A stretch of 21,542 bases of DNA from Candidatus Parcubacteria bacterium (lineage in GTDB: Bacteria > Patescibacteriota > Minisyncoccia > Phycocordibacterales > UBA12088), in assembly GCA_003694545.1 (NCBI GenBank), contig RFKD01000011.1:1-21542 (forward strand), in the 5' to 3' direction. The position numbers and the translations under genes are program-made. The notes beneath the pieces were generated by a model that saw nothing but the letters and a program-made list of their open reading frames with translations, ran no database searches and was not told where the DNA came from. This document shows positions 15,351 through 21,542 of the stretch, piece after piece. Positions within the stretch are counted from its first letter, which is position 1. Every line of letters begins with the position of its first letter.

Positions 15351-15944
15351 ATGAGGGAGGCGCGCGCGTTTACTCTCGTGGAGGCGCTGGTTGCCATTGC
15401 TGTTCTGGTTGCGGCAATGTTGGGCCCGGTGGCGCTCTTGGCTCGGGTTATTGGTATTGCTCCCCACACACAAGCGCAGGCGCAGGCCGCCGCACTTGCG
15501 CGCGAGCCTATTGCATATTTAACATATCTGAGGGATAGGGATTTTGAAGCGGCAGTCAACTACCTCACTACCTCCGCGGGCCAACAGAATCCTTATGGAT
15601 ACTCAAGTATTTTTCAACTCACTCTTAATTCTTGCTTATCTACCACCTGTTTGGTTGACCCTATCGCGGAGGAGGTGCGACCATGTGCGCCAGACACAAG
15701 CTGTCGCATTACCTACTCATCAACCCGAGGATACTTCAGTCATCAAAACAACGCCGGATGGGAGCCAACCCCTTACTCACGATGGATTGAGGTGCAAAAG
15801 GCTTCCGATCAGTCGTATCGGGTCCGCTCGGTGGTTCGTTTTGTGGAAAGAGAACAACCACGCACCGTAACCTTTGAACGGGCGATTTATCCCTTTGCTG
15901 AAGCCGCAGTAGAGCTCTATGCATCACTTCTCCAAAACCCCTAG
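15351..15944 (+). CDS. GspI/PilV-like minor prepilin
   Basis: This 197-residue protein has a very short leader (MREARA) followed by FTLVEALVAIAVLVAAM, so cleavage is after A6, again alanine in place of glycine, with E11 at +5. The EALVAIAVL pattern is typical of PilV/GspI proteins. The globular part has four cysteines (CLSTTC near 87-92, then CAPDTSC near 106-112), plausibly two disulfides. The start lies 5 bases after the upstream stop, so translation is probably coupled. It belongs to the minor-pilin set placed at the tip. Confidence 0.85.
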   Translation: MREARAFTLVEALVAIAVLVAAMLGPVALLARVIGIAPHTQAQAQAAALAREPIAYLTYLRDRDFEAAVNYLTTSAGQQNPYGYSSIFQLTLNSCLSTTCLVDPIAEEVRPCAPDTSCRITYSSTRGYFSHQNNAGWEPTPYSRWIEVQKASDQSYRVRSVVRFVEREQPRTVTFERAIYPFAEAAVELYASLLQNP

Positions 15945-15963
15945 CAAAAACTTTGTCTGGTAT

Positions 15964-16404
15964 ATGTCCCCAGTGGTGAACAACTCGTACCAAAAAGGGT
16001 TTTTTCTCCTGTATGCGCTCGTCGTGCTTGCGGCACTCTTGGGTGGCAGCTTTGTCCTTGCCCAGCTTGCGATGAAGAATCTTTCCATCGTCCGAGGAGC
16101 GTATGAATCTACTGAAGCAACCTTTGCGGCAGAGACGGGAGCGGAGTGCGCGCTTTACTGGCGGTTGCGGAATGGAGCAAATGGTGCCTATCAATGCGGC
16201 GACGATCCCTTGCAGGAAGGTCAGTTTCAAGCCGGCGGCATCACACAGTTCATCGCCAAGTATCAATTCAATGGAGCCTGTGTCGAGGCTCATGTAGAGG
16301 TGGATGATGCAAATCAAACCATTCGTTCCCGAGGCTACAACACCTGCAACCCAACCCCTAACAACCCGACGGTTGTCGAGCGCGGCTACTTCATTATCTA
16401 CTGA
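15964..16404 (+). CDS. PilX/GspK-like minor pilin
   Basis: This 146-residue protein has a 12-residue leader ending in G12, then FFLLYALVVLAALLGGSFVL. It lacks the glutamate at +5 (tyrosine instead), as seen in GspK-type tip pseudopilins. The TEATFAAETGAECALYW stretch just after the N-terminal helix is typical of PilX-like proteins. Four cysteines are present. The ATG at 15964 gives the usual leader length; an in-frame ATG at 15919 would overlap the GspI-like gene by 26 bases and give a leader of about 27 residues, which is less likely but possible. It closes the pilus locus. Confidence 0.78.
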   Translation: MSPVVNNSYQKGFFLLYALVVLAALLGGSFVLAQLAMKNLSIVRGAYESTEATFAAETGAECALYWRLRNGANGAYQCGDDPLQEGQFQAGGITQFIAKYQFNGACVEAHVEVDDANQTIRSRGYNTCNPTPNNPTVVERGYFIIY

Positions 16405-16427
16405 GACGCGCTCTTTGCCGCGTCGTG

Positions 16428-16436
16428 TGGTAGCAT
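16428..16436 (+). promoter_or_regulatory. extended -10 promoter of ligA
   Basis: TGG plus TAGCAT (16431-16436) lies 9 bases before the ATG at 16446. An AAGGA stretch (16437-16441) could be a ribosome-binding site if the transcript starts early enough, which looks doubtful. Confidence 0.5.
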
Positions 16437-16445
16437 AAGGATGCT

Positions 16446-18491
16446 ATGAGCCCATCCGATCCAGAGTCCGCACGGCGGCGGGCGGAGGAGCTGCGCAAAC
16501 TCCTTGCGTATCACGCCTGGCGCTACTATGTGTTGAACGATCCAGAAATTTCTGACGCCACCTACGACGCTTTGTATCGCGAGCTCAAGGAACTGGAAGA
16601 GAGATATCCCGAGCTTATTACCCCGGATAGCCCCACGCAGCGCGTTGAGCCCGAGCCCCGCAGCGCCTTCCGCAAGGTGCGCCACGAAGTGCCGCAGTAC
16701 TCCTTTGACAACATCTTCAGCAAAGAGGAGCTGGAAGACTGGGTTGCGCGCACGAGAAGGCTTGTTCAGCGGGAGACCATGCTCGACCCGCAAGGGTTTT
16801 CTTTGTGTCTCGAGCACAAGATCGATGGTTTGAAGGTGGTGCTGACTTACGACAGAGGGGTATACACGCTCGGAGCAACGCGTGGCGACGGGGTGATAGG
16901 TGAAGATGTTACCCCCAACATTAAGACACTTCGCTCGCTCCCGCTGCGGCTTTTGAAGGATGTGAAGCATCTCGTGGTAGGGGGAGAGGTTTGGATGGGG
17001 AAGGAGGAGTTTTTCGCCGTCAATGAGGACCGCAAGCGGCGGGGGCTTCCCGAGTTTGCCAACCCGCGCAACGCGGCGGCTGGCGCTGTGCGGCAGCTTG
17101 ATCCGCAGGAAACCACCAAGCGCCGCCTCGACATTTACATTTACGATATCTACCTTTTGGAAGGAATGCCGTTTCCTGCTACACAGGCGGAGGCGCTCAC
17201 ATTGCTGCGCGATCTTGGGTTTAAGACTAATCCGTATTGGAAGGTGGTTCCTGCGAGAGCAGAAGAGGTGCAGGCCTACTACGAGATGTGGGCGCGCGAG
17301 CGCGAAAAGTTTCCGTATGAAGCTGACGGCGTTGTTCTCAAGATCAACGAAAAAGCATATCAAGACGCCCTCGGTTATACGGCAAAAGCCCCCCGCTGGG
17401 CCGTGGCGTATAAGTTTCCCGCCGAAGAGGCAACCACTGTCGTGGAAAAGATTATTTTGCAGGTTGGGCGACAGGGGATCGTAACGCCTGTTGCCGTCTT
17501 GCGGCCAGTGCGCGTGGGCGGCGTGGTGGTGTCGCGCGCGAACCTACATAACGAAGACTATATCCATTCGTTGGATGTTCGCGCGGGAGACACGGTGATT
17601 GTGCGTCGGGCGGGGGATGTTATTCCCGAAGTCGTGCGCGTCATTCGCGAGCTTCGTCCGCACGGCGCGAAGCCGTTTCGGATGCCCAAGAAGGTTCCCG
17701 GCTGTGGCGGCGATGGCACCATTATTCGCCGCCTTGGCGAGGCACACTGGCGCTGTAAAGATCCCCGCTCGTTTGAAGTGTTGCGTCGGCGCTTGCACTA
17801 CATTGCCTCCAAGCAAGTATTTGATTTACGATCCATTGGGCCTAAAACCATTGACGCCCTTTTGGAGCGGAACCTCGTGAATCGCGTTGCCGATTTGTTC
17901 ACACTCACCGAGGGCGACTTCGCGTCGCTCCCCGGCTTTCAAGAGAAAAAGATCCGCAACGCAATGAATGAGATTGAACGCATACGCACGTGCGGCGTGC
18001 AGCTAGAGCGTTTCCTTATGGCGCTCTCCATCCCGCACATTGGGGAAGAAATGGCGCGACGCCTCGCGGCGCACTTTGGATCACTGGATCGGTTTATCAA
18101 CGCATCAGCGCAAGAGCTTGATGCTGTGGAAGGAGTGGGGGAGGAGATGGTCGCAGAAATTCTCGGCTGGCGCGAGAACCCCGATGCCCGAAAAGAATTA
18201 GAGGAACTCCGCGCAGTTATTCCCGTTATCACCCCCTCGTTTGCCTCAGGAGGCGCTGGGCCGCTTGCGGGCAAGACGATTGTCTTCACCGGCTCCCTGC
18301 GGCGTCTTACGCGGCAAGAAGCAAAGGAATTGGCGCGCACGGCGGGAGCGCATGTTGCCTCCAGCGTGTCGCGCAAGACGGATTTTGTTGTTGTCGGGGA
18401 GGCGCCGGGTGAGAAATACGAAAAAGCGCAAGCGCTCGGCGTGCCGACGGTGAGCGAGGATGTTTTTCTGAAAATGGTTGGTGTGGTATAG
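16446..18491 (+). CDS. ligA: NAD-dependent DNA ligase LigA
   Basis: This 681-residue protein has the normal LigA length and order: domain Ia (about 1-70, with YYVLNDPEISDATYD), adenylation domain with K125 in HKIDGL, OB fold (about 325-410), zinc-finger region (about 417-445), helix-hairpin-helix (about 450-590) and BRCT (about 598-681, GKTIVFTGSL). It seals nicks in replication and repair using NAD+. The zinc finger is degenerate: only C420 and C437 remain; the first and last of the usual four cysteines are absent (PGCGG instead of CPxCG, and PRSF where the CPxQ-type fourth cysteine is expected). The rest appears intact. Its stop codon lies inside the -10 box of gatC. Confidence 0.96.
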   Translation: MSPSDPESARRRAEELRKLLAYHAWRYYVLNDPEISDATYDALYRELKELEERYPELITPDSPTQRVEPEPRSAFRKVRHEVPQYSFDNIFSKEELEDWVARTRRLVQRETMLDPQGFSLCLEHKIDGLKVVLTYDRGVYTLGATRGDGVIGEDVTPNIKTLRSLPLRLLKDVKHLVVGGEVWMGKEEFFAVNEDRKRRGLPEFANPRNAAAGAVRQLDPQETTKRRLDIYIYDIYLLEGMPFPATQAEALTLLRDLGFKTNPYWKVVPARAEEVQAYYEMWAREREKFPYEADGVVLKINEKAYQDALGYTAKAPRWAVAYKFPAEEATTVVEKIILQVGRQGIVTPVAVLRPVRVGGVVVSRANLHNEDYIHSLDVRAGDTVIVRRAGDVIPEVVRVIRELRPHGAKPFRMPKKVPGCGGDGTIIRRLGEAHWRCKDPRSFEVLRRRLHYIASKQVFDLRSIGPKTIDALLERNLVNRVADLFTLTEGDFASLPGFQEKKIRNAMNEIERIRTCGVQLERFLMALSIPHIGEEMARRLAAHFGSLDRFINASAQELDAVEGVGEEMVAEILGWRENPDARKELEELRAVIPVITPSFASGGAGPLAGKTIVFTGSLRRLTRQEAKELARTAGAHVASSVSRKTDFVVVGEAPGEKYEKAQALGVPTVSEDVFLKMVGVV

Positions 18492-18492
18492 T
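18484..18492 (+). promoter_or_regulatory. extended -10 promoter of gatC
   Basis: TGG plus TATAGT (18487-18492) contains the TAG stop of ligA and is followed by 6 bases and the ATG at 18499. This gives a predicted leaderless gatCA message. Confidence 0.65.
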
Positions 18493-18498
18493 GCCAAT

Positions 18499-18834
18499 AT
18501 GGCGTCTTCTGCTTTCCCGGAAGATAAAAACAACGCGACGCAACCCCAAGAAGAGGTGCGCGCGCTTGCGCGCCTTGCCCTCCTGCCGCTTTCTCAAGAG
18601 GAAACTGAGCGCATCGCGGCGGAATTTTCTGCCATTGTGGAGTATGTCGCGATACTCCGCTCTCTTTCCCTGCCAGACGGGAAAGAGGCGGGGGATGTTG
18701 CGGGGGTGGACAATGTGCTGCGCGACGATGCGGCACGCGAAGTTGACCCGGAACGCTCTACTCTCCTTGTGAAGGCCGCGGCGCGCTCCAAAAACGGTCA
18801 TATAGTTGTTAAGCAGGTGCTTTCCTATGAGTAG
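18499..18834 (+). CDS. gatC: Asp-tRNA(Asn)/Glu-tRNA(Gln) amidotransferase subunit C
   Basis: This 111-residue protein is GatC, the small linker subunit that stabilises GatA with GatB. Family features are EEVRALARLALLPLSQEE (18-35), the AIVEYV segment near 50, and a C-terminal extended region with LRDDAAREV. The leader before residue 17 is polar and slightly longer than usual. An in-frame ATG 21 bases upstream lies within ligA; the ATG at 18499 is chosen because it follows a -10 box by 6 bases. It overlaps gatA by 8 bases, so the two are cotranslated. No gatB is in the window. Confidence 0.93.
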   Translation: MASSAFPEDKNNATQPQEEVRALARLALLPLSQEETERIAAEFSAIVEYVAILRSLSLPDGKEAGDVAGVDNVLRDDAAREVDPERSTLLVKAAARSKNGHIVVKQVLSYE

Positions 18835-20251
18835 CTTGCCTTCAACTCTCCTGCAGGCGTCGCAAGCTCTGCAAAAAGGGGAGGTAGGTCCTGAGGAGCT
18901 CACGGCGCGCTCCCTTGAGCGTATCAACGCCCGGGACGGTGAGGTAAAGGCGTTTCTCGAAGTGTTTGACGACCTCGATGAACAAATCGCCCGAGCAAAA
19001 GCGAAGCTTGCTGCGCCAAACCCGTCGCCGCTTGCTGGCATCCCGCTTGCCATTAAAGATAATCTCCTGTGGGAAGGGAAGCGGGTGAGCGCGGCATCGC
19101 GCATTTTAGAAGGATACATTGCCCCGTATACCGCAACCGCCGTCGCGCGGCTCATTGATGCCGGCGCCATTATCGTCGGGAGGACCAATATGGATGAATT
19201 CGCAATGGGGTCTTCCACCGAACACTCCGCGTATCAACAAACACGCAACCCCCACGACACTTCCCGCGTGCCGGGCGGTTCTTCAGGAGGTTCCGCGGCT
19301 GCGGTTGCCGATGGGATGGTGTTAGGCGCCTTGGGCTCCGACACAGGGGGGTCCATCCGCCAGCCTGCCGCCTTGTGCGGCGTGGTCGGTTTTAAGCCGA
19401 CATACGGCGCGGTATCGCGCTACGGGCTCATTGCAATGGGATCATCATTAGATGTGGTTGGTCCTCTCGCGCCAACGGTGGAGGACGCCGCGGTCATTTT
19501 TTCAGCAATTGTTGGCAGGGATCCCAACGACGCTACCTCGCTTACGGAAACACAGCTTGCCCCCAAACGCGATCCGGGTCCCGTGAGGGTTGGTGTCGTT
19601 CGGGAAGTGGTGGAGCACCAAGGCCTGCATCGTGATGTCCGCGAGCGATTTGACGCGGCACTGCAGGCGTTTACGGACGCTGGTTGCGACATTGTGGAAG
19701 TAGAAATACCACTCTTGCGCGAAGCGCTCGCGATGTACTACATCATTATGCCGGCGGAAGCTTCCACAAACCTTGCCCGCTTTGACGGCGTGCGCTACGG
19801 CCCGCGCAAAGAAGGAGAAGGAGTGTTTGGCGATATCACTGCCACGCGCGGCTTATTTGGCGCTGAAGTCAAACGGCGCATCTTGCTGGGCACCTATGTC
19901 CTATCTTCGGGTTATTATGACGCGTATTACCGAACGGCGCGCCGCGCTCGCGGCGCGCTTCGGCAATCGTTCGCTCAAGCGTTTGCCCAAGTTGATGTCA
20001 TCGCAACGCCCACAACTACCGCAAGCGCCTTTCGCCTCGGCGAGAAAACTGCCGACCCGCTTGCGATGTACCTTGAAGACATCTTTACCGTTCCGGCCAA
20101 TATCGCAGGAATCCCGGCGCTTTCTCTGCCGATGGGTCGCGACACGCAAGGGCTTCCGTTGGGTATGCAATTGATGGCGCCGTTTGGAGCTGATTGGCCT
20201 TTACTTGCCACCGCGCAGTTTATTGAAGGCGTCTTGCAAGGCGTATCATAG
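18827..20251 (+). CDS. gatA: Asp-tRNA(Asn)/Glu-tRNA(Gln) amidotransferase subunit A
   Basis: This 474-residue protein is an amidase-signature enzyme that releases ammonia from glutamine for transamidation of Glu-tRNA(Gln) and/or Asp-tRNA(Asn). The catalytic triad is K77 (AIKDN), cis-Ser S152 (PGGSSGGSAAA) and nucleophile S176 (SDTGGSIRQPA); the spacing of 75 and 24 residues is the same as in characterised GatA proteins. The ATG at 18827 overlaps the end of gatC; an open frame continues 21 bases upstream inside gatC but would be an unusual start. The C-terminal YYDAYYRTARRAR region is typical. Its last codons hold the -10 box of the next gene. Confidence 0.97.
   Translation: MSSLPSTLLQASQALQKGEVGPEELTARSLERINARDGEVKAFLEVFDDLDEQIARAKAKLAAPNPSPLAGIPLAIKDNLLWEGKRVSAASRILEGYIAPYTATAVARLIDAGAIIVGRTNMDEFAMGSSTEHSAYQQTRNPHDTSRVPGGSSGGSAAAVADGMVLGALGSDTGGSIRQPAALCGVVGFKPTYGAVSRYGLIAMGSSLDVVGPLAPTVEDAAVIFSAIVGRDPNDATSLTETQLAPKRDPGPVRVGVVREVVEHQGLHRDVRERFDAALQAFTDAGCDIVEVEIPLLREALAMYYIIMPAEASTNLARFDGVRYGPRKEGEGVFGDITATRGLFGAEVKRRILLGTYVLSSGYYDAYYRTARRARGALRQSFAQAFAQVDVIATPTTTASAFRLGEKTADPLAMYLEDIFTVPANIAGIPALSLPMGRDTQGLPLGMQLMAPFGADWPLLATAQFIEGVLQGVS
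20244..20249 (+). promoter_or_regulatory. -10 box of the helical membrane protein gene, at the end of gatA
   Basis: TATCAT lies in the last codons of gatA, 9 bases before the ATG at 20259. The predicted leader is 0-3 bases. Confidence 0.45.
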
Positions 20252-20258
20252 ATCGGGT

Positions 20259-20957
20259 ATGAATCCTGCAGCGGAAACGCCGTTAGTTTCCCTCAATCCG
20301 GAGTTTCTTTTCTACTTCGTGTATCTCCTGATTACGGGGCAGTTGTTTGTCTCACAAGGGGCGGGGGACGCGCCTTCCGTTGTGGGTCCTCCCGCTTGGC
20401 TTGTGTACGCTCAAATTTGGTGGGAACGTTTTGCGGTTGTTTCTATTGTTTTCACTGGCATCCTCCTTGTGGTTATTATCAATCTTATGATGCGGTATCG
20501 GCGTTTGATGATGTACCAAGACCAAGTGTTGTTTGCGCCGCTTGACAACATTCCTCCCACGCAAGAAGCAGGCCCTGGTGCCACCCCTTTGGCGCCTCCT
20601 GAGGAGCCTTCTTCCGCGCGGGGAGTGCCGAGCGGAGCAACGCATCAGCTTCTGCGGGGGGCCGAGGCTCTTCTTGAGGCGGATGACCCCAAAAGCTGGC
20701 GCGAGGCTGTATTGCGCGCCGATGAAGCTCTTGATATAGCCCTACAAGAAATGCGCGTGGGCGGCATAACACCCGAGGAACGGCTTACTCTCCTTGCGCG
20801 ACTGAACCCTGAGGCGGCTCAACTTGCACGGGAGACGCGATTGCGCGCGAATGAAATCCGCCACCACTCGAGCGACTATGTTCTCATGCGCCGTGAGGCG
20901 GTACGCGCGGTTGAGTCGGCGCACCGCTGTATTGCATTGTTGGGGGTAAGACAATAG
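20259..20957 (+). CDS. two-helix membrane protein with HEPN-like helical C-terminal domain
   Basis: This 232-residue protein of unknown function has two hydrophobic helices (about 15-33 and 56-78), then a Pro/Glu-rich linker (about 95-127) and an all-helical cytoplasmic domain (about 128-232). That domain contains SWREAVLRADEALDIAL and LRANEIRHHSSDYVLM, ending in an Ala-rich helix. The pattern W-x-x-A-[VI]-x-x-A-D followed by R-x-N-x-I-x-H resembles a family I associate with Parcubacteria. R196, N198 and H202 fit the R(x)nH type of HEPN domains, but that is a resemblance by eye only. An open frame extends upstream into gatA; the ATG at 20259 is chosen for its position after the gatA stop and 9 bases from a -10 box. 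Confidence 0.75.
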   Translation: MNPAAETPLVSLNPEFLFYFVYLLITGQLFVSQGAGDAPSVVGPPAWLVYAQIWWERFAVVSIVFTGILLVVIINLMMRYRRLMMYQDQVLFAPLDNIPPTQEAGPGATPLAPPEEPSSARGVPSGATHQLLRGAEALLEADDPKSWREAVLRADEALDIALQEMRVGGITPEERLTLLARLNPEAAQLARETRLRANEIRHHSSDYVLMRREAVRAVESAHRCIALLGVRQ

Positions 20958-21005
20958 AGCTGTTCACTTTTACACATGGGGATTACTGGAGAGGTGGGGG
21001 ATGTC

Positions 21006-21034
21006 TTGCGCCATTTGCGCGGGAGTGGTACAAT
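21006..21034 (+). promoter_or_regulatory. promoter of tRNA-fMet
   Basis: The -35 TTGCGC (21006-21011), a 17-base spacer and the -10 TACAAT (21029-21034) lie 9 bases before the mature tRNA. TGG directly precedes the -10 box, the same extension seen at several protein genes. Confidence 0.7.
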
Positions 21035-21043
21035 GGCGCTGCT

Positions 21044-21114
21044 TGCGGGGTGGAGGAGAAGTACCTCGCCAGGCTCATAACCTGGAGGCGCTGGTGCAAT
21101 TCCAGCCCCCGCAA
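21044..21114 (+). tRNA. tRNA-fMet (CAT), initiator
   Basis: A cloverleaf is present: acceptor TGCGGGG/CCCCGCA, D stem GAGG/CCTC, anticodon stem CCAGG/CCTGG with loop CTCATAA (anticodon CAT at 21076-21078), and T stem GCTGG/CCAGC. The A11-U24 pair in the D stem marks bacterial initiators, and the sequence follows the fMet pattern. Oddities: base pair 1-72 is U-A instead of the usual mismatch, the D loop (AGAAGTA) lacks the G18-G19 pair, the T loop is TGCAATT with G at the U55 position, and the anticodon stem has A29 in place of G29. CCA is not encoded. Confidence 0.88.
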
Positions 21115-21122
21115 CACGGAAG

Positions 21123-21162
21123 AAACAGCAACCGATTCCCTAAGGCGGTTGCTGTTTGTTTT
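21123..21162 (+). terminator. intrinsic terminator after tRNA-fMet
   Basis: A perfect 12-bp stem, AAACAGCAACCG/CGGTTGCTGTTT, is followed by a T-rich tract (TGTTTT). It separates the initiator tRNA from the next tRNA, which has its own promoter. Confidence 0.85.
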
Positions 21163-21168
21163 GGTTGG

Positions 21169-21198
21169 TTTACAACAGAAGGAAAAAAGTGGTATGCT
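21169..21198 (+). promoter_or_regulatory. promoter of tRNA-Met
   Basis: The -35 TTTACA (21169-21174), an 18-base spacer and the -10 TATGCT (21193-21198) end 11 bases before the mature tRNA. Confidence 0.65.
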
Positions 21199-21209
21199 TT
21201 TTCGCGTTT

Positions 21210-21283
21210 GCCGGCGTAGCTCAGGCGGTTAGAGCGAGGGACTCATAAACCCTAGGTCGGAGGTTCGAATCCTCCCGCCGGCA
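21210..21283 (+). tRNA. tRNA-Met (CAT), elongator
   Basis: A standard cloverleaf: acceptor GCCGGCG/CGCCGGC, D arm with GGCGGTTA loop, anticodon loop CTCATAA (anticodon CAT at 21244-21246), T arm GGAGG-TTCGAAT-CCTCC, discriminator A at 21283. The last anticodon-stem pair (31-39) is an A-A mismatch. A CAT tRNA could also be the lysidine-modified tRNA-Ile; the overall sequence resembles elongator Met more. CCA is not encoded. The 3' end is duplicated downstream in the right repeat array. Confidence 0.9.
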
Positions 21284-21295
21284 CAAAATCAAGGA

Positions 21296-21316
21296 GCGCG
21301 AGGCGAAGCCTTGCGC
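21296..21316. repeat. hairpin A of right array
   Basis: A 9-bp stem GCGCGAGGC/GCCTTGCGC with one G-T wobble and a GAA loop. Size and loop length equal those of the left array, but the five innermost pairs are different: a covariation. Confidence 0.8.
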
Positions 21317-21350
21317 GACTATGATTTTGTAGGCGGCGGAGGATTCGAAA

Positions 21351-21397
21351 CCCCCCGCGCGCGAAGACGCCGAGCGCAGCGAGGCGAGCGCGGGGGG
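21351..21397. repeat. hairpin C of right array
   Basis: CCCCCCGCGC (21351-21360) pairs with GCGCGGGGGG (21388-21397) over 10 bp; the enclosed bases form a smaller CGCC/GGCG stem. It takes the place of the shorter stem at 116-136. Confidence 0.7.
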
Positions 21398-21400
21398 CGG

Positions 21401-21462
21401 GGTCGCGAGTTCTTAGCCGCAGCGAGCGCAAAGCGCGAAGCGAGGACTTAGAACTGGTGACC
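21401..21462. repeat. hairpin B of right array
   Basis: GGTCGCGAGTTCTTAG (21401-21416) pairs imperfectly with CTTAGAACTGGTGACC (21447-21462); both arms are identical to the left array, while the enclosed GC-rich loop is unrelated. Confidence 0.78.
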
Positions 21463-21542
21463 GAATCCTCCCGCCGGCACAAAATCAAGGAGCGCGAGGC
21501 GAAGCCTTGCGCGACTATGATTTTGTAGGCGGCGGAGGATTC

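Larger units (their letters stand above)
21266..21542. repeat. palindromic repeat array built on the tRNA-Met 3' end (right array, cut by window edge)
   Basis: Bases 21266-21346 (from T-loop C56 of tRNA-Met through its acceptor, trailer, hairpin A and an inverted tRNA end) recur exactly, all 81 bases, at 21462-21542, a direct repeat of period 196; the array continues beyond the window. The inverted copy of the T-arm (about 21332-21350) has lost clean complementarity only in the acceptor strand, while the trailer ACAAAATCA is matched by its complement TGATTTTGT (21322-21330). The layout is the same as at 15-253 but with Met sequence in place of Ser. Blocks identical between the two arrays include CAAGGAGCGC, TTGCGCGACTATG, the 19 bases at 21399-21417 and the 22 bases from 21447. 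No protein is encoded. Confidence 0.88.

Noticed and set aside
21332..21483. Inverted or second tRNA 3' ends as extra tRNA genes or pseudogenes
   Set aside because: Only the T-arm/acceptor part is present; no anticodon arm or pairing 5' acceptor strand exists, so they are copies of the 3' end within the repeat.
1..21542. The two flanking repeats as the ends of one large mobile element
   Set aside because: The genes between are core functions (pilus, ligA, gatCA), there is no integrase or transposase, and each array is tailored to a different tRNA, so they are two separate events.

Overview
The window reads as a compact bacterial chromosome segment of moderate to high GC, most likely from the Candidate Phyla Radiation (Patescibacteria), Parcubacteria group. 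The reasons are tightly packed short genes, a Gram-positive-like type IV pilus cluster with reduced parts, a C-terminal helical membrane protein of a type I associate with Parcubacteria, tRNAs without an encoded CCA, and many genes whose promoter -10 box sits only 5-9 bases before the start codon. The taxonomic call is inference from gene content, not from a marker search. TGA is used as a stop (for example in pilB and the PilO-like gene), so the standard bacterial code applies.

Layout. (1) 1-253: the 3' end of a tRNA, probably tRNA-Ser, followed by one unit of an unusual palindromic repeat built around a copy of that tRNA's own 3' end. (2) 254-3988: cell wall and competence genes: a secreted M23 endopeptidase with two peptidoglycan-binding domains (minus), a membrane-anchored fusion of an L,D-transpeptidase and a D,D-carboxypeptidase (plus), and a ComF-like phosphoribosyltransferase (minus). 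(3) 4021-16404: a nearly complete type IV pilus locus in one direction: pilM, PilN-like, PilO-like, a small PilP-position protein, pilB, a CheY-like receiver, pilT, pilC, a major-type pilin, the prepilin peptidase pilD, and four minor prepilins (GspH-, GspJ-, GspI- and PilX-like). The GspJ-like one carries a large cysteine-rich C-terminal region that could be a pilus tip. (4) 16446-20957: ligA, gatC, gatA and a two-helix membrane protein with a HEPN-like C-terminal part. (5) 20958-21542: tRNA-fMet, a strong terminator, tRNA-Met, and the second array of the same palindromic repeat family, this time built with the 3' end of tRNA-Met.

How the genes work together. PilM/N/O and the small membrane protein form the inner-membrane platform; PilC with the ATPases PilB (extension) and PilT (retraction) drives the fibre; PilD processes the pilin and minor prepilins. 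A pilus together with ComF suggests DNA uptake, which fits a small-genome, host-associated lifestyle. LigA and GatCA are housekeeping genes.

The most unusual item is the repeat family at both window edges. Each array follows a tRNA gene, repeats that tRNA's 3' end (from T-loop base C56 onward) as a direct copy about 196-197 bp downstream, and carries a degenerate inverted copy in between. Three hairpins lie among these copies. The hairpin tips differ between the two arrays yet stay base-paired, which suggests that structure is what is conserved. I do not recognise it as a described element.
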